Source: Acidaminococcus sp. (GTDB lineage: Bacteria; Bacillota; Negativicutes; Acidaminococcales; Acidaminococcaceae). Taken from it: 64,000 nucleotides of DNA. Numbering within the stretch: the first letter of the stretch is position 1; every line of letters starts with the position of its first letter. Positions 25,211 to 34,209 of this stretch are shown piece by piece. Made by a program: the position numbers and the translations under genes. The stretch spans positions 248,001 to 312,000 of the forward strand of contig JAKVOM010000001.1 of assembly GCA_022482815.1 (NCBI GenBank), given 5' to 3'. Under the pieces are notes generated by a model. That model did no database searches. It had not been told where the DNA came from and saw only the letters and a program-made list of their open reading frames with translations.

Positions 25211-26047
25211 TTACTTTTTCGGCAGACTTCTTAAATCATTCTCAAAGCGCCCATTCAGTTCATGGTAAGCGTCATAAGCGTCGCCGCCATCCTTATAACC
25301 GGCCCTATCTCCCTGAATTCCGCGCAGCATCCCGTCAGAACGCTGCCGTTCATATTGGAAAAGCTGACGCAGTTCATCGATGACCTTCTGCGTCTCTTGA
25401 TTTCCCTTGAGCTTATTTAGATCGGCCAGTGCGGCATCAATGTCCTTATTCAGATCCTTCAGCGGCTGCTCTGCCCCGCCGGGATCCCCTCCGTTGATGG
25501 TATTGGCTGCATTGGTCAGGCGGCTGTCGAACTCATTTTTTCGCGAAGACAGTTCGTAAATCCTGGAAACAACCTCTTCCTGCTTTGCAGTCTGTTCCTG
25601 CGCTGTCTTTTTCTTTGTCTCATTCGCCAGAATTTCCTGCTCAATCTTTTTCTGAGGTTCGAGTATAGTCTTGTAATAGACGGCTCCGCCCCCTATGCCC
25701 ACAATAAGAACCGCAGCAAGAAGGATGGCCGTCAGGCTGTGCTTTTTTGCCGGCTGTACATTTGGGGGCGGCACAGGCGGAACCGGGACCTGATTTGCCT
25801 GGTACCGGGGATTACGCTTATGCTGCCCGGATACCGCTGCCCCTCCCGGAGAAACATTCGTCTGCCGGACTTTCCCCATCCCCGGAGTGTCCTCAGCCTG
25901 TAAAGGAGCCCCGCAGGCAGTGCAGAATTTGCGCCCCGGAAGGTAAGGGGTACCGCACTTTGGGCAGCGGACAATCGGGGTTCCGCAGGAAGTACAGAAT
26001 TTTTCATTAGCTTTGATTTCTTTACCGCATTTCGGACAAGTATTCAT
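25211..26047 (-). CDS. Double zinc-ribbon membrane protein with coiled-coil domain
   Basis: 278 aa. Two zinc ribbons (CPKCGKEIKANEKFCTSCG; CPKCGTPYLPGRKFCTACG), a Pro-rich linker (VPVPPVPPPNVQP), a transmembrane helix (about 105-125) and a Lys/Glu/Gln-rich helical region predicted to form a coiled coil. Function unknown; the architecture matches the SH3 protein at 22862, with a coil replacing the SH3 domain. The start at 26047 follows GAGGAG. First gene of the cluster. Confidence 0.82.
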   Translation of the reverse strand: MNTCPKCGKEIKANEKFCTSCGTPIVRCPKCGTPYLPGRKFCTACGAPLQAEDTPGMGKVRQTNVSPGGAAVSGQHKRNPRYQANQVPVPPVPPPNVQPAKKHSLTAILLAAVLIVGIGGGAVYYKTILEPQKKIEQEILANETKKKTAQEQTAKQEEVVSRIYELSSRKNEFDSRLTNAANTINGGDPGGAEQPLKDLNKDIDAALADLNKLKGNQETQKVIDELRQLFQYERQRSDGMLRGIQGDRAGYKDGGDAYDAYHELNGRFENDLRSLPKK

Positions 26048-26268
26048 CAGGGAAGCTCCTCTCTTCACTGCATGATGTCAAAAGTAATTCTTATTACGAC
26101 TTTAATAATAGTATACTGTGGGCTTCCTGTAAACCTGCAAGTTCGGCGAATATGGGTAAATTTTTTACCTGTTTTTGCTGTATTTTGGCTTATGACGCAC
26201 AAAACCGGATTTGATTTCAAAATTTGGTGTACAATAGAAGAAAAGCACACATAAGAGGAGGAAGTTTG

Positions 26269-27294
26269 ATGAGTGAAACCATGAAGAAATGGGTGCTGGG
26301 AGCCGTGGCAATTGTACTGGCCGTGATTGCTGTGGTATTGGGGTACATCAAAATTTACAAACCGCGGACACCTGAGTATTCCCTCGAGAAACTGCAGCTT
26401 GCCTGTCAGGCACAGGATGCTGCAGGAATGCAGCGCTACCTCGACTGGGAAAGCATCGTCAGCAATGGGACGGACGAAATTACCCAGGCCGTCCAGGATA
26501 CTTATATTGCCGCCGAATGTTCCAAATTCTATATTCCAAGCCAACGGGCAGACGACATAAGGGAACATCCGGAAAATGAAGCAGGGCGCATCGAAAAGCG
26601 CATCGCTGCCCTGGCGGAAGAAAGAAGTTCTGAAGGCAAGCCGAGCTTTTTCAATATGAAGTTTGCTTTTGTCAAATCATCCGGCGGCAAGGGCAGTGCC
26701 GTCATTATTCTGCGCCCGTCGGAAACACTTTCCGCTTCGGATGATTTTGCCCGCAATTTCCATGTCGCCCTCACGCAGCAGTCTGATGGTCACTGGAAAG
26801 TCACCGCCATCAAAAACGCCGGGGAATTTTACCATTACATCGCCGAAACCGACCGCTACCGGACGAAAATGGCAATCCGGGATGTCAATAAAATCTACAA
26901 AGAGCGCTTTGCCAGACTTGAAAAACGTTACCCTGAGTTTCCGGCTTCAGCATCAGGCAGACGTGAATACCGCACGCTTCTGAAGCAGATGAAAGTGAAA
27001 GATCCACCTTATTATGCCAGATACTACGTATTCACCGTAAACGCAGTACTGGATGACATGGATCATATCACGGAAATTACCCTGACCCCTGGCATTGACA
27101 GATACGTGGGCGTTATGCTCTCCTGCTTGAGGGAGATGAAATGGGCCAAAGAAAAAATAGAGCATGACGAAGCCGTCGTAAATCGTCTCCTTTCCTCGCT
27201 GAACGATATCGAGCTGGCAGGTACTGAAGAAGGCAGCAGCGACGATTCGAATTTCAGTGCCAATGATTTAAGCCGGTATGGGCATACTATCTGA
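26269..27294 (+). CDS. Membrane-anchored DUF2939-like protein
   Basis: 341 aa. An N-terminal transmembrane helix (about residues 8-26) is followed by KPRTPEYSLEKLQLACQAQD and a YLDWESI stretch, the pattern of DUF2939 proteins, then a helical C-terminal region. Function unknown. AGGAGG precedes the start at 26269. Divergent from the zinc-ribbon operon and convergent with 27316-28569 with only 21 bp between the stops and no clear terminator. Confidence 0.65.
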   Translation: MSETMKKWVLGAVAIVLAVIAVVLGYIKIYKPRTPEYSLEKLQLACQAQDAAGMQRYLDWESIVSNGTDEITQAVQDTYIAAECSKFYIPSQRADDIREHPENEAGRIEKRIAALAEERSSEGKPSFFNMKFAFVKSSGGKGSAVIILRPSETLSASDDFARNFHVALTQQSDGHWKVTAIKNAGEFYHYIAETDRYRTKMAIRDVNKIYKERFARLEKRYPEFPASASGRREYRTLLKQMKVKDPPYYARYYVFTVNAVLDDMDHITEITLTPGIDRYVGVMLSCLREMKWAKEKIEHDEAVVNRLLSSLNDIELAGTEEGSSDDSNFSANDLSRYGHTI

Positions 27295-27315
27295 TAAGTC
27301 AATAAAGCCCGGCAC

Positions 27316-28569
27316 TTATTTTGCCCACTGAACACCTGTAAGCCGGTACCCGGCATAACGGGCTCCGATATCCTCACTGCTTCCGTTAAGAGCCAGATAA
27401 AGCAGATAATTTTCATAATCTATGACAACGGGATCAGCTCCCTGCTGCAGCATCTTTTCTCCATTTTGAACAAGCTGCGACAAAGCTGCGTAGTTTTCCT
27501 GCGTCATCAGGCAGTGTCCTTCAGGCACTGCCTGTTCTTTTTCACCAGTCACTGCTGAATCCAAAGCCTTTTTTGCTTCCGACAGGGCTTTCTTTAAGAT
27601 AATGGGCGCACTCTTTCCCGAAGTAAAGCCGGCCGGTGCGCCCTGCTCCCCGGAACGCGTCGGCACAAACCACAGCGTCACAGGAACTTGTTCCTTCCCT
27701 CCGACAAAGCCAAAATACTTCAGAGCGTTGATAAATTCCCCGCAGCGATTGGAAATCGGCAGATTGTCCCGGGAAAAACGCATCGCGTCATGATACTTGA
27801 TTCCATCGATCTGGTAATACTCATGGTCGGAAGCCGCCTCAAGAATACCCGTAACGGCTCTCGCCCGGTTCACATGCCAGCCTTTTGCGGTCTTTGAAAA
27901 AAGAGCCATATCTCCTGCTTTCAGTTTCTTGTCCAGCAAAAAATCCGGCACAGTAACAGGATTTTCCGCCGTAAAAAGAGTCCCGTCATAGCGCCGCCCT
28001 TCTCCCGGCACAGGCTGAGGGAAATCGCTGTCAGCAAGACGCCGTACCTCATACGCCTTGCCTTTGCGTACAATGGAAGAAGGAATGAATGCTTCGACTA
28101 CATCGGCCATGACTTCATCTGCGGCGCCGTTGCCGTCATGGTCGTAGAGGCTGATTTCGATTCCCGCCGGAATCCGTGCTGCAAGCGCCGGGAGCGCCTC
28201 TTCATAACGAGGATAGACCTTTTTATCTACGAGGAAGCCTTTCTCCTGTTTTTGCAGCCAAACGCTGCCATTAACTGTGTAGATTCCTTTTAATTGATCA
28301 TCTAACTCCTGCTCTGATGCTGGAACTGCATTGCCATTAATATAGAACTTCCCGCGCTGCATCAGTTCGGGAATCGCCTGCGAAGCTGTTTCCCTGTCAA
28401 AATAGCGATTATATTTTGCATCCGTTAAAGGAACCACACGCATGCCCTCGCTTTGGAGCACAATCCTTGCCAAAGGTTTTTCCTGGCGGCCGAAAGCATC
28501 TGCCTGACCTGTCACTCCCATGCCTATCACAACTGCCGCAAGAGCAGCGGCGACTCTTATTCCCTTCAT
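27316..28569 (-). CDS. Secreted protein of unknown function
   Basis: 417 aa with a signal peptide ending at about GQADA (residue 25). No catalytic motif is recognised. A stretch DHDGNGAADEVMAD (about 143-156) resembles a calcium-binding EF-hand-like loop. Tyr- and Asp-rich segments (YENYLLYLALNG) near the end recall periplasmic modules but no family could be named. GGAGG precedes the start. Monocistronic. Confidence 0.7.
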   Translation of the reverse strand: MKGIRVAAALAAVVIGMGVTGQADAFGRQEKPLARIVLQSEGMRVVPLTDAKYNRYFDRETASQAIPELMQRGKFYINGNAVPASEQELDDQLKGIYTVNGSVWLQKQEKGFLVDKKVYPRYEEALPALAARIPAGIEISLYDHDGNGAADEVMADVVEAFIPSSIVRKGKAYEVRRLADSDFPQPVPGEGRRYDGTLFTAENPVTVPDFLLDKKLKAGDMALFSKTAKGWHVNRARAVTGILEAASDHEYYQIDGIKYHDAMRFSRDNLPISNRCGEFINALKYFGFVGGKEQVPVTLWFVPTRSGEQGAPAGFTSGKSAPIILKKALSEAKKALDSAVTGEKEQAVPEGHCLMTQENYAALSQLVQNGEKMLQQGADPVVIDYENYLLYLALNGSSEDIGARYAGYRLTGVQWAK

Positions 28570-28689
28570 TTCAGCGCCTCCAATTCATACTGGATCAGTA
28601 TTATTGTTTAAAGTTATTGCTTTATTGTACGCCAAAAAAGAAAAATTTTCCTATAGAAAAAGTTGATGAGGAGGAGTTGAAAGTCTTGA

Positions 28690-28985
28690 GGCTTGAGTTT
28701 TAAGTTTTGAGTACTGTAGTGCAGGAAGATTGTTGGGCAGAATCTAAGGCAGATAGCCGGCAGCAGTTAGCAGATAGCTGCAGCCAGCGAAAAATAAAAA
28801 TGCGCATTTAGCCTCACCCCTGTGGCGGGACAGTGGTTAGTGAGTAGTGTTTAGGTTAGCACACTAGTACATGTAGCTGCTTTGTACAAATTCTTGAAGA
28901 AGATTCCGGATAATCGTTAGTTTTCTTCCTTTGCAAATTAAGGATCTATTTGCTTCCACGAGCAAACTGCGAACAAGGGCTTTTT
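28690..28985. repeat. Degenerate composite intergenic repeat
   Basis: Low-complexity words GGCAGATAGCCGGCAGCAG, B remnant (AAAAATGCGCATTTAGCC), C-module (GGACAGTGGTTAGTGAG, TAGCACACTAGTAC, then ATTCTTGAAG) and D remnant (TTGCTTCCACGAGC). Bases 28570-28690 are AT-rich and should hold the promoter of the secreted-protein gene, not clearly resolved. Confidence 0.6.
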
Positions 28986-29031
28986 TTGCATCCGATGTAA
29001 ATTTCAGAAGCTAGTTTTGTAGTCTTAAAGC

Positions 29032-29071
29032 AAAAATCGAGGACTGCCATTATAACAGTCCTCGATTTTTT
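29032..29071 (-). terminator. Terminator after the second serine hydrolase gene
   Basis: AAAAATCGAGGACTG pairs with CAGTCCTCGATTTTT; T-run on both strands. Confidence 0.9.
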
Positions 29072-29080
29072 AATTCAGCC

Positions 29081-29956
29081 TTACTCTACATAAGCATCAT
29101 AGATTTTCTTTGACAGCGCTGCCATATCCTCATAAGGATAATAGTTTGATGTGAAGATGACGAGTACGTAATTTCCTTTCGGGGTATAGACGATACCGCC
29201 GTCATGCCGCACGTCGTTCACTTCCCCGGTCTTGTGGGCGACGACAGTCCCTGCCGGCAGCCCGGCCGGAATTTTGTCATTGTCGGTCTGACGTTTGTAG
29301 ATGGACAGCATCTCATCATCCAGCGCTTTATTTACACACTTTCCTTTATAGAGACGCTTGAACAGAAGTCCGACGTCCCGAACACTCGTCAGATTGTCCC
29401 TTCCCGCCGCAATGGCATCATAATCCATCATTTTACGTTTCAAAACGCTGTGCTGATAACCGTGTGCCTGCATGTAAGCATTGATATTGTTCATGCCCAG
29501 CCGTTCAATCATGATATTAGTCGCCGTATTATCACTGTCGATAATCATCGTTTCCAGGACTTTTTTCAGCGATACCCTGGTGCCATACGGCAAACTCTGC
29601 AGCGTTCCCGAGCCGCCTACTACGTTTTCATCGGAGAGTGTAAAAGTTTCGTCCCGGCTGAGGGTACCATCCGCAATATCCTGATACGCTTTGGCAAGAA
29701 TAAATACTTTAATCATACTGGCCGAAGACATGGCCTCATTGCCGCGGTGAAAGCTATACTTTGACGAAAGATCCGAAAAATAAACGCGGCACGGAGCTGC
29801 CGCAGCGATGATGCTCGCTACTCTTTTAAGCCGCGGACTTAACTGCACCGCAGCCGCCGTATTTTGTGCCGCCGCTGCCACAGGCGGAAACACAGCCTGC
29901 GGGAGCAGAAGCAGCCCTGCTGCCAGGAGGCCGGATAAAACTTTTTTCAGTTTCAA
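29081..29956 (-). CDS. Secreted class A beta-lactamase-type serine hydrolase
   Basis: 291 aa with a signal peptide (LLAAGLLLLPQAVFPPVAAA). Motifs SxxK (SASMIK), SDN (DSDNTATN) and KTG (HKTGEVND) are intact. The region matching the Glu166 loop reads MMDYDAIAAGRDN, with Asp where the paralogue at 24278 has Glu, so deacylation may differ. The two proteins are very similar outside the N-termini. Coupled by ATGA overlap to the upstream amidase gene, suggesting a shared cell-wall role. Confidence 0.87.
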   Translation of the reverse strand: MKLKKVLSGLLAAGLLLLPQAVFPPVAAAAQNTAAAVQLSPRLKRVASIIAAAAPCRVYFSDLSSKYSFHRGNEAMSSASMIKVFILAKAYQDIADGTLSRDETFTLSDENVVGGSGTLQSLPYGTRVSLKKVLETMIIDSDNTATNIMIERLGMNNINAYMQAHGYQHSVLKRKMMDYDAIAAGRDNLTSVRDVGLLFKRLYKGKCVNKALDDEMLSIYKRQTDNDKIPAGLPAGTVVAHKTGEVNDVRHDGGIVYTPKGNYVLVIFTSNYYPYEDMAALSKKIYDAYVE

Positions 29957-30660
29957 AAGAACTTCACTCCTTCCTTGCTGAGACCCTTTTTAAGGCCTTT
30001 CATAAAAATGGGGCCCGGATCGATTTTACCATGATAATAACCCTTGATATTTTCTTTCCAGAGTTCTGTATGCATGGCCTTGTCCTGCTGGTAATGCCCC
30101 AGGACCCAGGTAATCGTGGGATACTTTTTGTGAAGATAGGAAATCAGTTTGATATTGGCTTCGAGCTGAGCTTCCGTCAAATCTTCCCGGCCGTCCACTC
30201 CGCCGACATTTTCTATACCGATGGCACACCAGTTAAGGCCGATAGCGTGGCGGTTCAGCGCTGTCTCCGGCGTCAGCTGCCAAATTGTCCCGTCCTTGCC
30301 GACAAGATAGTGAGAAGCGACGTTCAGGGTACCATTCTTCAGGCTCTTTTTCTCCTCATCATAGAAGAAACGGTACACCCCTTCCATGGAATTTGAAGCT
30401 GTCCAGTGCACGACAACAGCCTTCGGCTCGATTGTCTCCATTTCCTGCCCGTAATGGATGCGGGAATATTCTCTCATCAGTTGTCGCCGTTTATCGGTAA
30501 AGGCAATCGGCTTTTCTACAATAGCCGGTTTTTCGATAGCTTTTTCCTGTACGACCGGCGCCGCGCTCTGCGGTGTTTCTTTGGGTACTGCCTTCTGGGA
30601 AGAAGCACAGGCGCTCACACCCAGTGCAAAAATAAGTACCATCAACGCAATTTTTTTCAA
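29953..30660 (-). CDS. N-acetylmuramoyl-L-alanine amidase (amidase_2) lipoprotein
   Basis: 235 aa. Lipobox LGVSAC (residues about 13-18) gives a lipid anchor. The amidase_2/PGRP-like domain has the zinc ligands in VVVHWTAS and in DPGP-type C-terminal region (KIDPGPIF), a GHYQQDKAMHTE stretch, and AIGIENVG. It should cleave the muramoyl-peptide bond in peptidoglycan, in the periplasm. Middle gene of a tight operon MATE - amidase - serine hydrolase (gaps 2 bp and a 4-nt overlap). Confidence 0.88.
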   Translation of the reverse strand: MKKIALMVLIFALGVSACASSQKAVPKETPQSAAPVVQEKAIEKPAIVEKPIAFTDKRRQLMREYSRIHYGQEMETIEPKAVVVHWTASNSMEGVYRFFYDEEKKSLKNGTLNVASHYLVGKDGTIWQLTPETALNRHAIGLNWCAIGIENVGGVDGREDLTEAQLEANIKLISYLHKKYPTITWVLGHYQQDKAMHTELWKENIKGYYHGKIDPGPIFMKGLKKGLSKEGVKFF

Positions 30661-30662
30661 GA

Positions 30663-32018
30663 TTATTCTCCTTTTTTATCCTTTGCAAAAGCGATTTCCG
30701 TTTCTTTGAGTGACTGCCGCAGCACAGGAATAGAAGCACAGGCTCCGGCAAACCAGGCAATCTGATCCGCCCATGTAACGGCGTCATATCCGAGTGCACC
30801 GACAAAGCCGATACAAACGACGATGCGGCCTGCCATGCTGATAAGCCCCGTATCCATCGCCCGGCCGGCATACCCCATGCCCTGCAGTCCGCCGCGGCAT
30901 ACGTTCGTAATGCCCAAAAGCCAGAGACAGTACCCCAGTCTGCGTAAATACAACGATGCAAAGTACAGCTCACCCACATGGGACTCATCCAGGAAAAGCC
31001 GGTTCAGCGGTTCATCAAATAAAACCATCATAATCCCCGCGCAAAGACCGTATCCCACAGCAGCTGCCAGTCCCTTGCGAAGTCCCTGACGGATTCGCTG
31101 CATTTGCCGGGCGCCATAATTCTGCGCCACAAAAGTAGAAACAGAAGTCGCAATGGCGTCAAAAGGACACAGGGCAAACTGTTTGATTTTGGAAGCAGCC
31201 GTAAAGGCCGCTACATAAAGCGTTCCCAGACTGTTATTAGCGCTCTGCATCACCATGGCACCGATGGCAATCACAGACCATTGCATGCCCATAGGAACGC
31301 CCATCGTTAAGAGCTCACGGCCATGGGAGAACGAAAGTCTTCGTTCCTCGGAAGCGATATGCAGCACCGGAAACTTACGCATAACAGCGCGCAGGCACAA
31401 AAAGGCCGATACAGCCTGAGAAATCGAAGTTGCCAGTGCCGCCCCGAAGACACCCAGATGAAATACAATGATGAAAAGACAATCGAGCACAATATTGAGC
31501 AGCGAGGCCGCGGATAAATACAGAAAAGGCGTCCTTGAGTCCCCGACCGCACGCATGATGCCGGCCAGCCAATTATACATAATGGTAAAAGGGATGGTGA
31601 GAAAGATGACGAAAAGGTACTGCCAGGAAGCTTCAAAAATTTCCTGCGGCACCTGAAGCATATGCAGGATATTGCGGCAAAAAAAGGCGGTTCCTGCTGT
31701 CAAAAGCAAAGCAATGAGTACAGCAAGCAGGGAGCCTGCGGCCTCGTACCGATGCATTTCCGGCAAATCTTTTGCCCCGAAGCGCTGTCCCACCGGAATG
31801 GCAAACCCCAGGCAGAGGCCCTGACAAAATCCGGTCACAAGAAACTGTACACTTGATGTGGAGCCGACGGCGGCAAGGGCCATGGATCCCAGTGTCTGAC
31901 CTACAATGGCGGCATCCGCCAGATGATAAGCCTGCTGAAATAAATTTCCCAGCAAAAGAGGCAGACTGAACGTCAGGATGAGTTTCAGCGGACTGCCGGT
32001 AGTCATATCCTGCATCAT
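30663..32018 (-). CDS. MATE-family efflux transporter
   Basis: 451 aa, 12 transmembrane segments in two pseudo-symmetric halves (DAAIVGQTLG in the first half; VMQSANNSLG in the second). Exports drugs or metabolites with Na+ or H+. AAGGAGG precedes ATGATG. First gene of the operon with the amidase and serine hydrolase, which hints at export linked to cell-wall stress; substrate unknown. Confidence 0.93.
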   Translation of the reverse strand: MMQDMTTGSPLKLILTFSLPLLLGNLFQQAYHLADAAIVGQTLGSMALAAVGSTSSVQFLVTGFCQGLCLGFAIPVGQRFGAKDLPEMHRYEAAGSLLAVLIALLLTAGTAFFCRNILHMLQVPQEIFEASWQYLFVIFLTIPFTIMYNWLAGIMRAVGDSRTPFLYLSAASLLNIVLDCLFIIVFHLGVFGAALATSISQAVSAFLCLRAVMRKFPVLHIASEERRLSFSHGRELLTMGVPMGMQWSVIAIGAMVMQSANNSLGTLYVAAFTAASKIKQFALCPFDAIATSVSTFVAQNYGARQMQRIRQGLRKGLAAAVGYGLCAGIMMVLFDEPLNRLFLDESHVGELYFASLYLRRLGYCLWLLGITNVCRGGLQGMGYAGRAMDTGLISMAGRIVVCIGFVGALGYDAVTWADQIAWFAGACASIPVLRQSLKETEIAFAKDKKGE

Positions 32019-32189
32019 TCTGCCTCCTTTTCGAAAAAATAGATGTCACGTATAGTATAAAGCATTCGGAAGATTTTTGAAAACGATCAGTCCGTTCATG
32101 ACTGCTGATACTGTCTGTATCTCGGCATTCCCTGCTGTTTACTGTATGGCAAAAATAAGTATAATGGAAGAAAGACCGCGTGTCGCGGG

Positions 32190-32545
32190 TTGCATTAATT
32201 AAACCAAACCGCCAGGTTTGGCATTCCTCTGTCACCTCCTTCCACGCAGTCAGAAGGAGGAGGCCACGAAGCGGCGAAAGATAGCAAAAAAAAACGCTTT
32301 CCGCCGTCCGCAGCCCGTATTCCGCCGGTGGAAGGAAAATTACCACGGCAATTTTCCTTTGAATTTATAAAAACAGCGTCTTGAGTGCAGGCGGGGCTAA
32401 ATGCCATAGGCCAAACGCTATATGCGCATTTTTATTTTTCGCTATCAGCTAACTGCTATCGGCTATCTGCCCTTGGCATTTTACCTGATAATCTGCCCGC
32501 ACAAGTGTATTAATCACCAACGACCAACCACTTCCCCGCCATATC
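32190..32545 (-). repeat. Composite intergenic repeat, copy R5 (minus orientation, no palindrome)
   Basis: M9 inverted (32200-32275: AAACCAAACCGCCAGGTTTG, then CTCCTTCC/GGAGGAGG arms), D inverted (32290-32350), tail inverted (GTGCAGGCGGGGCTAAATGC), B degraded (32420), low-complexity CTATCGGCTATCTGCC words and C inverted (CACAAGTGTATTAATCACC). Palindrome A is missing where expected, near 32370. The rest of the gap 32019-32189 shows no gene. Confidence 0.75.
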
Positions 32546-32569
32546 CTTTAAGAAAGGACTGAACGTAAG

Positions 32570-33691
32570 TTGACCTCTTTTTCTAAAAAAATCTGCATTC
32601 CTGTACTGCTTGCAATCATTACCTTACTCGAACTGCCATCGGCGAACACTGCTACAACAGCCGAAAAAACACTCTCCTACCCCAGCGTTCAGCAAGTGGA
32701 ACTGACATCTGCCCCTGTACAGCCGCAGCCGGCTAACATAGACTCGCAGCTTTCTGCCAAACCGATGGAAGCTGTCCGGGACCCTCTGACAAGAATCACG
32801 ACGCTTACCATTACGGCCGCCGGTGACTGCACACTTGGCACGGATGAACACTTCGGTTATGAAGGTACTTTCCCCGCTGCCTACGATGAAGCAGGCGACG
32901 CCTCCGTTTTTCTGCAGGGTGTCAAAGATGTTTTCCAAAATGATGACCTGACCATCGTCAATATGGAAGGTCCTTTGACGAACCGAACTACCCGGGCTGA
33001 AAAGACATTTGCTTTTAAAGGCAGTCCCGATTATGTCAACGTTCTTAAGGAAGGCAGCGTAGAAGCTGCCTCGCTGGCTAACAACCACAGTTTTGATTAC
33101 GGAAATGATGCCTTCTGGGATACCTTTCTGACGCTGGGAAATGCCGGCATCATGCTTTTTGGATATGAAGAGAGCCCGGTCATGACAGTCAAGGATATTC
33201 CTGTAGGGCTTGTCGGTATCAACGTACTCGAAGGCAGTGCGGAAAGTGTGCTCCTTCCGCAGCTGCAGAAAGTCAAGGATCAGGGAGCACAGCTTATCAT
33301 CGTTTATTTTCACTGGGGCTCGGAACTTGATACTTATCCGGACGAAGACCAGCGTTATCTTGCCCATACCGCCATTGATAACGGTGCCCATCTTGTGCTG
33401 GGTTCCCATCCGCACGTCATTCAGGGCACTGAAACATATAACGGACGCACCATTTGCTACAGCCTGGGTAATTTCTGTTTTGGCGGAAACAGCAATCCCA
33501 GCGACAAAGATACCATGATTTTCCGTCAGACCTTTACCTTCAAAAACGGCCAGCTTGACAGCATCGAAACGGGAGAAACAATTCCGGCCCGCATCTCCTC
33601 CACGCCCTGGTACAATGACTATCGGCCTGTCATACTTACCGGGGATGAAGCCGCAAGGGTAAAAGCAAAAATTAAAGAAAGATCGATATAA
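32570..33691 (+). CDS. CapA-family metallophosphatase-like protein, exported
   Basis: 373 aa. An N-terminal hydrophobic signal (VLLAIITLLELPSANTAT) precedes a CapA/PgsA domain with AAGDCTLGTD, VNMEGPLTNR, SLANNHSFDYG, VYFHWGSEL, GSHPHVIQG and YSLGNFCFGG, all typical metal-site motifs. CapA proteins take part in poly-gamma-glutamate or related polymer handling; no pgsBC-type genes adjoin it, so the role here is open. Start is TTG at 32570 with AAAGGA 11 nt upstream, a somewhat long spacing. Confidence 0.88.
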   Translation: MTSFSKKICIPVLLAIITLLELPSANTATTAEKTLSYPSVQQVELTSAPVQPQPANIDSQLSAKPMEAVRDPLTRITTLTITAAGDCTLGTDEHFGYEGTFPAAYDEAGDASVFLQGVKDVFQNDDLTIVNMEGPLTNRTTRAEKTFAFKGSPDYVNVLKEGSVEAASLANNHSFDYGNDAFWDTFLTLGNAGIMLFGYEESPVMTVKDIPVGLVGINVLEGSAESVLLPQLQKVKDQGAQLIIVYFHWGSELDTYPDEDQRYLAHTAIDNGAHLVLGSHPHVIQGTETYNGRTICYSLGNFCFGGNSNPSDKDTMIFRQTFTFKNGQLDSIETGETIPARISSTPWYNDYRPVILTGDEAARVKAKIKERSI

Positions 33692-33693
33692 TG

Positions 33694-33945
33694 AAAACGG
33701 GGCTGTGAAATAGTGCATACGCATTATTTCACAGCCCCGTTTTCACGCTTTCCTCACTCCGCCGTCCGCAGCCCGCCCATGGAAGAAAAATGGCCAAGTC
33801 ATTTTTCTTCGAACTTATAAAAATAAAATCTAAAATTTGGGTTATCTGCTAAATTTCAGCTTTTACATCATATTTTATTTAATCAAAAGCTTTAATACAC
33901 TGCTGCAACCGAGGATAAACGCCAAAGGCCAGAAGCGCTTTTTAT
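33694..33945 (-). repeat. E-hairpin terminator plus composite repeat, copy R6 (minus orientation)
   Basis: E hairpin (33694-33743, CGGGGCTGTGAAATAGTGC pairing with GCATTATTTCACAGCCCCG, T-run) terminates capA. Then D inverted, palindrome A in decayed form (33825-33864, two mismatches and one G-T), tail inverted, B (GAAGCGCTTTTTA near 33930). Confidence 0.8.
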
Positions 33946-33970
33946 TTTTCTCAGTCCATGTCTTAAATGT

Positions 33971-33995
33971 TCGTATTTTCTTTAAGAATACGAAA
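33971..33995 (+). promoter_or_regulatory. Hairpin in AT-rich leader of pxpA
   Basis: TTCGTATT and AATACGAA flank a 9-nt loop, followed by an A/T stretch. It lies about 215 bp before pxpA; could be operator or structure. The gap 33946-34209 otherwise shows only AT-rich sequence. Confidence 0.35.
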
Positions 33996-34209
33996 AATTT
34001 ATTGTTTAAAGGTATATTGCTAAGTCCGCTTTATATCAGCTTTTCCGTATAATTCAGTCCAAAAAAGAGGATAATGCAAAAACTTTTATATAAAATTTGA
34101 TACAGATTTTGCATAAATTTATGAATATTAATTTCATTTTTACGTTTTTTATTCACTTTTTAAGAAAATACATTATAATAAAGTCAACATGAATTTGGGA
34201 GGCAGCGCC

